Assembly (NCBI GenBank): GCA_022708005.1
Contig: JAKIZN010000126.1
Span: 1-5,689, forward strand
Source of the DNA: Bacteroidota bacterium
GTDB taxonomy: Bacteria; Bacteroidota; Ignavibacteria; Kapaibacteriales; UBA2268
Length of the DNA: 5,689 nt
Direction of reading: 5' to 3'
Shown: one piece after another, positions 1-4,868 of the stretch
Position numbering within the stretch: position 1 is the first letter of the stretch
Layout of the letters: the number at the start of each line of letters is the position of its first letter
Notes under the pieces: model-generated
What the model was told of the DNA's origin: nothing
The model's input: only the letters and a program-made list of their open reading frames with translations
Database searches by the model: none
Program-made: the position numbers and the translations under genes

Positions 1-3
1 GCA

Positions 4-966
4 TCAAAATAAAAACTCTACGCCAACTTTGAAACTCTCGTTCATAAAAGGAGCAACTGTTTTTGTGGGCCAGTTCATTTTGCTTTTGTATAGCTCGTAA
101 AAGCCGTAAGATATAGCATTTTTTAGGGCAAAATGGACAATCGGAACAAAAATTGGCGATTCTTTTTTGACTTTATTAACAAACATAGTTGCCAATCCTT
201 GAGCTGAGCCTTCAATTATATTTGAGAGCATTTCCTTCCAGAATAAGTGTCTTGGGTATATCATTGATTTTTCATATTCCACATTTAGCGCTATACTGCT
301 TGCCACAAAAAGCTTCGCTCCGCCCGAAAACTGCTTGCCGTAGCGAATTTGCTTGCCAAACGTCTTGATAGCCTGTATCGACGCTGAATCGCCGGCGCTA
401 TGCCTGATGTCCAAAGATGTCCAATTAATTCCACGCGAGTGGTAAAGCATTAAGAAAATTTTGTCATTAAAAGCCCAGCCATATCCGTCAGAACTTACTA
501 TACCCATTCGCCATAAGCGAGATTTAAATTCTTCGCTTGCCGCATCGCGGCTTGCAAACAATTCTCTATTTGCATTAGAAATTGCCAAATAATTATAATC
601 ATATTCTAACAAACTGCCGTCGCTTATTCGTGCAATGCTTGTATATCCAATATTTGCACTTAAAATTCCATTTTGAGCAATGCCAGCATTAAAATTTTTA
701 TTGTCGTAGCTGCTTTTAGCAATGCCATATTGCAGGCTTAAAGTAGGCGAATCATCTTTTAGATAATTTCTATCGCGATTTTTGAATCCCATAGATATTT
801 TGAAATTCACACTATTGCTGTCATTAATGCTGCCTGTTTCCGCGGAACTGCCGAGCGAATCATTTTTAATGTCTTGCGCATAGTAGCTGTAAGTAAGCTC
901 ATCGGCAGCAGCCGAATAGCCCGAAAAGAGCAGTACGACAAACAAAACTGTAATTACCTTATTCAT
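4..966 (-). CDS. Exported protein of unknown function, probable outer-membrane beta-barrel
   Basis: A complete 320-residue reading frame starts at ATG (966-964) and stops at 6-4. Residues 1-20 are a Sec signal peptide (basic NK, hydrophobic VITVLFVVLLF, then SGYSAAA with probable cleavage near residue 20-21). The mature part is rich in alternating polar/hydrophobic stretches, aromatic residues and short turns, and ends in VGVEFLF with a terminal Phe. This is typical of outer-membrane beta-barrels recognised by the BAM machinery. Residues about 236-296 differ: they read as one or two amphipathic helices rich in Trp, Phe and Lys, placed just before the predicted last strand. There is no heme, Fe-S or catalytic motif, and I do not recognise the family. 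Its start is preceded by GGGGAAAG, a moderate ribosome site. It is transcribed divergently from the hexaheme cytochrome gene, so a shared regulatory region is possible but membership of the redox system is unproven. Confidence 0.85.
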   Translation of the reverse strand: MNKVITVLFVVLLFSGYSAAADELTYSYYAQDIKNDSLGSSAETGSINDSNSVNFKISMGFKNRDRNYLKDDSPTLSLQYGIAKSSYDNKNFNAGIAQNGILSANIGYTSIARISDGSLLEYDYNYLAISNANRELFASRDAASEEFKSRLWRMGIVSSDGYGWAFNDKIFLMLYHSRGINWTSLDIRHSAGDSASIQAIKTFGKQIRYGKQFSGGAKLFVASSIALNVEYEKSMIYPRHLFWKEMLSNIIEGSAQGLATMFVNKVKKESPIFVPIVHFALKNAISYGFYELYKSKMNWPTKTVAPFMNESFKVGVEFLF

Positions 967-1302
967 ACTTCTTTCCCCAAATTATTAAAATATTAGTCAT
1001 ATAAGCTATACGCAACACAAGAAAATTAGTTACAAAATCACGAAAAATAACATTATATTTAGGTTTGCTTAAAAATATTTTTTATATATTCGAAAATAAA
1101 TTAAAATATATTAATTAGATTGAAATTTATCAAATACACGAAATATATTTATAAGCATATAATTATAAAGGAGATAGAAAAGTATCATCAGATTAATGAG
1201 TGAATGTATATTTATTTTTTTCTTTTTATTATATTTCCAAAATTTCTTATTTTTGAGAAGTTCTTTTAAATAATCTTTTTTTTCATTGATTTTGGAGCTA
1301 TT
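967..1302. other. AT-rich divergent intergenic region
   Basis: These 336 bases separate the starts of two divergent genes and should hold both promoters. The sequence is extremely AT-rich, with many TATATT- and AATATATT-like stretches, so sigma-70-like matches occur by chance; one example is TTGAAA (1120-1125) 18 bases from TATATT (1144-1149). Two exact matches to the Bacteroidota -7 box TAnnTTTG are seen, at 1060-1067 and 1248-1255. An AAAGGAGAT ribosome-site-like string (1167-1175) has no start codon at a usable distance. No tRNA, ncRNA, riboswitch or mobile-element end was recognised. Confidence 0.6.
1248..1255 (+). promoter_or_regulatory. Candidate -7 promoter box TATTTTTG for the hexaheme gene
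   Basis: TATTTTTG matches the Bacteroidota -7 consensus TAnnTTTG exactly and lies 47 bases before the ATG at 1303, which would give a short leader of about 40 bases. The upstream position where a TTTG/TTG -33 element should lie is T-rich but has no G, so only half the promoter is supported. The AT-rich context makes chance matches likely, and use of this promoter type depends on the host really being in Bacteroidota. Confidence 0.25.
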
Positions 1303-2397
1303 ATGAAAAAGTTTTTATCAACATTAATGTTGTCCTTGTTCGTGGCGGCAGCCGCTTTTGTAACAAGTTGCGAAGGTCCTGAGGGTCCTGCTGGTCCTGC
1401 TGGCACAGCCGGCGCTGATGGTAAAGATGCACAATTAAAATGTGCAACTTGCCATAACGATACTTTGAGAGATGTAAATCTCATATTTGCTCAATACAAT
1501 TTGTCGAGGCACAATACTGGCACAATTTATTTAGACGAAGCTGGCATTATCGGTTGCGGCGGTTGCCATACTGGCGACGGCTTCCGCGAAGCTGTTTCAC
1601 TTGGCAAAGACGACCCTGCTTCATTAGCAACTTCAAAAATTAGTTGCCGCACTTGCCACACAATCCATAATAATTACGACCAAACAGACTTTGCTTTGGC
1701 AATCACCGAGGGCTTTAACTTGAGATATAAAGGCGATGCAGATGATGCAGCAGTTAATTTCAAGACTGGCAACATCTGCGCTAAATGCCACCAAGCACGT
1801 TCTTACAATCGTGGAGGCGAAACAGATACATGGGCTGTTCATAGCCCAACCGCACCATATTCTCGTTTTGGACCACACTACGGCGCTATTGCTAACGTTC
1901 TCGCTATGAAAGGTTTGAACAAAATTGAAGGTCCAGAAGCATATCCAACAAACAACGTTCACGGTAACTTATCAAAAGGTTGCGTAACTTGCCACATGGG
2001 CAGCAACCCAAAGAACCCTGCTGCTGGCGGGCACACATTTAGAATGACTGTTGCTCAAATGAGCACAATCGAATCTTGCAAAGGCTGCCATAGCGATGGT
2101 ATCCCAACTGCAAGAGCCGCTGAAATCAAGCCATTACTTGCAGAATATAGAGCTTTATTAATCGAAAAAGGCTTGCTTTATTCAACAGAAGGCGAACCCG
2201 GCGATGCTCATTATAATGTTCTTGGCGAATATCCAAAACTTGAAACTCCGGGCACAGCAAGACAAGTTCCAAAGGCTTTAAGCGATGTAGTTTTGAACTA
2301 TCTCTATATTGCAAAAGACCGCTCACTTGGAGCACACAATCCTAAATTTATCTATGCGATTGTTAAAAATGGCGTAGAATATTTGAAGAACAACTAA
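1303..2397 (+). CDS. Hexaheme c-type cytochrome lipoprotein with collagen-like linker
   Basis: This 364-residue protein starts at ATG 1303, with GGAG at 1294-1297 five bases upstream. Residues 1-22 are a lipoprotein signal peptide ending in the lipobox VTSC, so Cys23 should be lipidated. Six Gly-X-Y triplets follow at residues 25-42. Then come six CxxCH heme c sites: C47-H51, C85-H89, C115-H119, C159-H163, C227-H231 and C259-H263. Many additional His residues (for example H70, H122, H180, H192, H220, H244) could serve as distal ligands. Residues 264-364 lack hemes and look mostly helical. The role is electron transfer, probably anchored in the outer membrane; the partner and substrate are not visible. 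No catalytic signature of nitrite or hydroxylamine-type enzymes (such as CxxCK) is seen. It resembles multiheme cytochromes of Ignavibacteria-like bacteria, from general familiarity only. It is followed by a strong terminator, so it is probably a single-gene unit. Confidence 0.93.
   Translation: MKKFLSTLMLSLFVAAAAFVTSCEGPEGPAGPAGTAGADGKDAQLKCATCHNDTLRDVNLIFAQYNLSRHNTGTIYLDEAGIIGCGGCHTGDGFREAVSLGKDDPASLATSKISCRTCHTIHNNYDQTDFALAITEGFNLRYKGDADDAAVNFKTGNICAKCHQARSYNRGGETDTWAVHSPTAPYSRFGPHYGAIANVLAMKGLNKIEGPEAYPTNNVHGNLSKGCVTCHMGSNPKNPAAGGHTFRMTVAQMSTIESCKGCHSDGIPTARAAEIKPLLAEYRALLIEKGLLYSTEGEPGDAHYNVLGEYPKLETPGTARQVPKALSDVVLNYLYIAKDRSLGAHNPKFIYAIVKNGVEYLKNN
1375..1428 (+). repeat. Collagen-like Gly-X-Y coding repeat (six triplets)
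   Basis: The codons just after lipidated Cys23 and Glu24 encode GPE-GPA-GPA-GTA-GAD-GKD, six consecutive Gly-X-Y triplets. At DNA level this shows as a degenerate 9-base repeat around GGTCCTGCT. Short collagen-like runs right behind the lipid cysteine are familiar in Bacteroidota lipoproteins. Here the run probably acts as an extended spacer between membrane and heme domain; six triplets are likely too few for a stable triple helix alone. Confidence 0.85.
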
Positions 2398-2406
2398 TGT
2401 AAAATT

Positions 2407-2437
2407 AGAGGCTGGTATTCTATATCAGCCTCTTTTT
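2407..2437 (+). terminator. Intrinsic terminator after the hexaheme cytochrome gene
   Basis: AGAGGCTG (2407-2414) pairs perfectly with CAGCCTCT (2426-2433). The stem can be extended by one G-T and two A-T pairs to leave a five-base loop. The 3' arm runs into a T tract (2433-2437). It begins 10 bases after the stop codon at 2397, which fits rho-independent termination of the gene at 1303. Confidence 0.85.
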
Positions 2438-2483
2438 GTGAAAACTTTTTTATGGATTTTTATTAATAATATAATTATGTTGC

Positions 2484-2507
2484 GTTAATTATTCGAGAAT
2501 AATTAAC
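2484..2507. promoter_or_regulatory. Perfect 11-bp inverted repeat, candidate operator
   Basis: GTTAATTATTC (2484-2494) and its exact reverse complement (2497-2507) are separated by only two bases (GA). The dyad ends 33 bases before the ATG of the porin-cytochrome gene. With a two-base spacer it is more natural as a binding site for a dimeric regulator than as an RNA hairpin, although opening the innermost pair would leave a CGAG tetraloop. No T tract follows and a good terminator already lies upstream, so termination is unlikely to be its purpose. The cognate regulator is not in the window. Confidence 0.55.
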
Positions 2508-2539
2508 CTAATTAGAAACACATAATTGAAGAGATAAAC

Positions 2540-3817
2540 ATGAAAAAAATTATATTCTTTATATTAGCCGTGATATTGATTAGCGAAGTTGCATACGCCC
2601 GCCCGCAATATTCCATTTTGCAAGCTTTTGGCACTAAATGTCAAAATTGTCATATTTCGCCTAATATTGGCTTGCAGCGAAATTCCGCAGGGTGGATGTC
2701 TTTCTCTGATGTTTCTTTGATTAAGCCAGAAGATATTGGGCTAAGTAGTGCTTATGACGCTATCCGCAACTCTAATTCAGTACTCGACGAAACCGTGATG
2801 TTTGGACTTGATTTTCGCTATCAAACTGCTCGTTGGAGTAAGCCAACAACACTCGAAGTTACCTATCCGCATTTTGAGGATCCAAACAGAGATACAACTT
2901 TGAAATATATAAATCCTTATGGCACAGAAAGGGATTATATGTTGATGATTTTTTCTCCATACGTAACTATCACACCAACGGATTGGATAACCATCGAAGG
3001 TTCATATAACCTTGCGTATAACCTTGAAGATACTAAAAGATACCCAGGGCAAACCCCATACACCGCAAGTGTGATATTGCAGCCTTGGGAAGACCTTCCA
3101 TCATTAAGAGTGGGCATGATTCAGCCTATGATTGGCACTGATTGGGACGACCATACCATGATGACGCGGCAAGTTGTTACCCCAACTGTTACTCCGCCGT
3201 CGATACCTTGCGATTACTACGAACTCGGAGCGCAATTGGATTACCAAGCAATTGACTGGCTCGGGCTAACGCTTGGCGTCTATGACTCAAAAAACTTAGC
3301 AGAAATGTCCTCCAATTTTGTAAATAAAAACACTCTATCTGGATTGGCTAAAGTAACGCTACACCCGCCAGACTTTGGCACTGGCATAACTGCATTCTGC
3401 GGCGCTACGCACTTTGTCAATAGCCAATTAAAAACAGACAACGGTATTTATTTCAGGAACAACTACTTTACTACATCGAGCTTCTTCTTGCACTTCGGTA
3501 TGCCGGGGCAGTTCGCTGTGATGTCCGAGTGGATGCGGACAGAAATGTCTAACAAACGCATAACAAACAACTATTCCTTTGAATTTGACTATCAAGTGAT
3601 GGAACCAATTATTGGCTATGCTCGAGTAGAAACTGGCAAAACAGAGCAGTTTGCCCCTATAGGAAGCGTAGAATTTAAAGGGAATAAGTATTCTGTTGGA
3701 GCAAAAATATTTGTGCTGCCTTATATAGCATTAATTCCAGAATATAAAATATACGACCGCGAGCACGTGAAGTCATTTAGTTCGCAATTTGCTTGCCAAT
3801 TACATATATTCTATTAA
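2540..3817 (+). CDS. Monoheme cytochrome c-porin fusion, predicted outer-membrane electron conduit
   Basis: This 425-residue protein has a Sec signal peptide (residues 1-20, cleavage after AYA). A single heme c site C34-Q-N-C37-H38 lies close to the mature N-terminus, inside KCQNCHISPNIGLQRNSAGW. The remaining residues, about 80-425, have alternating hydrophobic/polar strands, abundant Tyr, Trp and Phe, and a terminal Tyr, as expected of a beta-barrel. The architecture (one N-terminal heme plus a barrel of about 350 residues) matches that of the Cyc2 iron-oxidising porin-cytochromes. However, the heme motif differs from the Cyc2 pattern as I know it, so I call this Cyc2-like in layout only. 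Residues 199-210, with DWDD-HT, look like a possible conserved loop. The start has GAAGAG upstream, a weak ribosome site. The Rieske gene follows after 16 bases, so the two are very probably cotranscribed. Inferred role: passing electrons across the outer membrane. Confidence 0.85.
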   Translation: MKKIIFFILAVILISEVAYARPQYSILQAFGTKCQNCHISPNIGLQRNSAGWMSFSDVSLIKPEDIGLSSAYDAIRNSNSVLDETVMFGLDFRYQTARWSKPTTLEVTYPHFEDPNRDTTLKYINPYGTERDYMLMIFSPYVTITPTDWITIEGSYNLAYNLEDTKRYPGQTPYTASVILQPWEDLPSLRVGMIQPMIGTDWDDHTMMTRQVVTPTVTPPSIPCDYYELGAQLDYQAIDWLGLTLGVYDSKNLAEMSSNFVNKNTLSGLAKVTLHPPDFGTGITAFCGATHFVNSQLKTDNGIYFRNNYFTTSSFFLHFGMPGQFAVMSEWMRTEMSNKRITNNYSFEFDYQVMEPIIGYARVETGKTEQFAPIGSVEFKGNKYSVGAKIFVLPYIALIPEYKIYDREHVKSFSSQFACQLHIFY

Positions 3818-3820
3818 TAT

Positions 3821-3826
3821 AAAGGA
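3821..3826 (+). promoter_or_regulatory. Ribosome binding site that fixes the Rieske start
   Basis: AAAGGA lies seven bases before the ATG at 3834. It supports that start over an in-frame TTG at 3789, which would overlap the porin gene and put 15 extra residues before the Tat signal. Confidence 0.75.
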
Positions 3827-3833
3827 AACAACT

Positions 3834-4334
3834 ATGAACAAGATTAATAGAGATGAGAGAAGAGATTTTATCCTTAAATCTGCAAAAATTGCAGGCGTAA
3901 CTTTTTGCGGTTGCATAATGGGATCGTTAATCACCGCTTGCGACAAAGACGAGGAAATTGCAGCCCCACCTATGCCCACTGGAGATTTTCCGGTAATTAA
4001 AATAGCAGATTATCCAGCTCTTGCTGCGCCGGGTGGCTTTATGATGACTAAATTAAAATACAAAGACGGCAGCCCCGCCAATAGCGGCAATAATGTCTTT
4101 ATTTTTAGAATTGACCAAAGTTCATTTGCCACATTAGATACTATTTGCTTGCACAAGAGCGCTCCAGTAAATATTGTCGGCGGAGTTTTGACTTGCGATT
4201 TGCACGCAGCGAAATTCGATAGTGCAACTGGTGCAATCACTGACCATGGGTTTGCAGGCGAAGATTTTCCACCATTAAGGATTTTCCCGAACGAATTTGA
4301 TGCTGAAACAGGTGAATTAAAAATAAAAATTTAA
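3834..4334 (+). CDS. Tat-exported Rieske-type [2Fe-2S] lipoprotein
   Basis: From ATG 3834 the protein has 166 residues. The N-terminus carries a twin-arginine motif (E8-R9-R10-D-F-I-L-K15), a hydrophobic stretch with two Cys (25, 27), and a lipobox ITAC with lipidated Cys36. The residues after it, D-K-D-E-E, are strongly acidic. The Rieske cluster motif is C105-L-H107 and C121-D-L-H124, with 13 residues between, followed by AAKFDSATG, the usual sequence after the second ligand pair. Both Cys that form the disulfide in high-potential bc1/b6f Rieske proteins are absent (C-L-H-K-S and C-D-L-H), so the cluster resembles the Rieske-ferredoxin type. Tat export fits a cluster inserted in the cytoplasm. 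It follows the heme-porin gene closely, with no cytochrome b nearby, so a bc complex subunit is unlikely from this context. Likely role: one-electron carrier paired with the porin-cytochrome. Arsenite-oxidase-like small subunits are an alternative, but no catalytic subunit is visible. Confidence 0.9.
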   Translation: MNKINRDERRDFILKSAKIAGVTFCGCIMGSLITACDKDEEIAAPPMPTGDFPVIKIADYPALAAPGGFMMTKLKYKDGSPANSGNNVFIFRIDQSSFATLDTICLHKSAPVNIVGGVLTCDLHAAKFDSATGAITDHGFAGEDFPPLRIFPNEFDAETGELKIKI

Positions 4335-4421
4335 TTTTTTCTTTGTTATCTGCTGAAACTTTTATAATTTTTAGTCGTTTTTAGTACGTAAGTATAAACA
4401 TTTTTTATTAAGGAGGATTTT
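4335..4421 (+). promoter_or_regulatory. Short intergenic region with possible internal promoter
   Basis: These 87 bases contain T-rich runs but no hairpin terminator after the Rieske gene, so read-through into the next cytochrome is possible. A perfect TATAAT (4363-4368) lies 53 bases before the ATG at 4422. The nearest TTGTTA (4343-4348) is only 14 bases upstream, too close for a standard -35, so an independent promoter is only tentative. Confidence 0.25.
4410..4417 (+). promoter_or_regulatory. Strong Shine-Dalgarno site for the small cytochrome
   Basis: AAGGAGGA is a near-perfect Shine-Dalgarno sequence four bases before ATG 4422. It suggests high translation of a soluble carrier. It also argues against a typical Bacteroidia or Flavobacteriia host, where such sites are rare, and for a Chlorobi/Ignavibacteria-like one. 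Confidence 0.75.
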
Positions 4422-4754
4422 ATGAAATTCAAAGCATTGTTTCTATCGCTATTCGCAATAGCTTTAATTAGCAGCGTATCAGTTTCTATAGCTGAAAAGA
4501 CAAAAGACGGCAAAGCTATTTTGCTTGAGCAAAAATGCGATATGTGCCACTCGGTAACTTCTAAAGACATTCCATCTAAAAAGAAGTCTGGCGCTGTAGA
4601 TCTATCCAAAACTGGCGCTGAATGCGATGCTAACTTTTTGGGCAAATATTTGAAGAAAGAATCTGAACTTCACGGCAAAAAGCATCCAGCTAACTTCAAA
4701 GGCAGCGACGAAGATTTGAAAATTCTTGCTGAGTGGCTCGCTGAATTAAAATAA
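4422..4754 (+). CDS. Small periplasmic monoheme cytochrome c
   Basis: The 110-residue precursor has a Sec signal peptide (residues 1-24, cleavage after SIA) and one heme c site C39-D-M-C42-H43. The mature protein, about 86 residues, ends in a helix (residues 96-109, DEDLKILAEWLAEL) typical of class I cytochrome c folds. There is no Met after the heme motif; the only Met residues are M1 and M41. The usual Met distal ligand is therefore missing, and H84 or H88 in ELHGKKHP is the likely candidate. An extra Cys (C68) is present. The mature protein is Lys-rich, which fits docking to acidic partners. The size and lack of an anchor suggest a soluble periplasmic shuttle, probably linking the inner-membrane multiheme protein encoded downstream with the outer-membrane components upstream. 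It may be cotranscribed with the porin-Rieske operon, since no terminator is seen between them. Confidence 0.92.
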   Translation: MKFKALFLSLFAIALISSVSVSIAEKTKDGKAILLEQKCDMCHSVTSKDIPSKKKSGAVDLSKTGAECDANFLGKYLKKESELHGKKHPANFKGSDEDLKILAEWLAELK

Positions 4755-4781
4755 GAGCGATTTATTATTGCTCTCCGTTTT
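4754..4781 (+). terminator. Weak intrinsic terminator after the small cytochrome
   Basis: AGAGC (4754-4758) pairs with GCTCT (4770-4774), extendable by a G-T and an A-T pair to a seven-base loop. A short T run (4778-4781) follows after CCG. The stem starts at the last base of the stop codon. Position fits termination of the gene at 4422, but the T tract is short. Confidence 0.45.
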
Positions 4782-4788
4782 ACTAATC

Positions 4789-4818
4789 TATAAGGGCAAT
4801 TCTCGGATTGCCCTTATA
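4789..4818. terminator. Perfect 12-bp hairpin between the two cytochrome genes
   Basis: Bases 4789-4800 (containing TAAGGGCAAT) are exactly complementary to 4807-4818 around the six-base loop TCTCGG. Neither strand has a T tract after the stem, so classical rho-independent termination is not clearly supported. It may be a second terminator, a transcript-stabilising 3' end for the small cytochrome, or a leader structure of the next gene, whose ATG is 50 bases further on. Confidence 0.5.
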
Positions 4819-4868
4819 AGCATAAAAAGCTTCTTATGACTTTGTTTATACTCAATTCGGTAACAAAT

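Noticed and set aside
1060..1067. TAGGTTTG match to the Bacteroidota -7 box
   Set aside because: It is about 235 bases from the start codon and has no TTG at the expected -33 position.
1120..1149. Sigma-70-like TTGAAA and TATATT pair
   Set aside because: Spacing of 18 is acceptable, but the region is so AT-rich that such pairs occur by chance, and it would leave a leader of about 145 bases.
1196..1273. 25-codon plus-strand frame in the divergent intergenic region
   Set aside because: The product is mostly Phe/Leu/Ile encoded by poly-T DNA, and the nearest ribosome-like site (1167-1175) is too far upstream.
1633..1962. Open antisense frame of 109 codons opposite the hexaheme cytochrome
   Set aside because: Same reasoning: the sense strand has regular heme motifs, and the antisense product is Cys/Ile-rich without signal, motif or ribosome site.
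3789..3833. Upstream TTG start for the Rieske protein overlapping the porin gene
   Set aside because: The ATG at 3834 has AAAGGA at proper spacing and puts the twin-arginine motif near the N-terminus; the TTG start has neither advantage.
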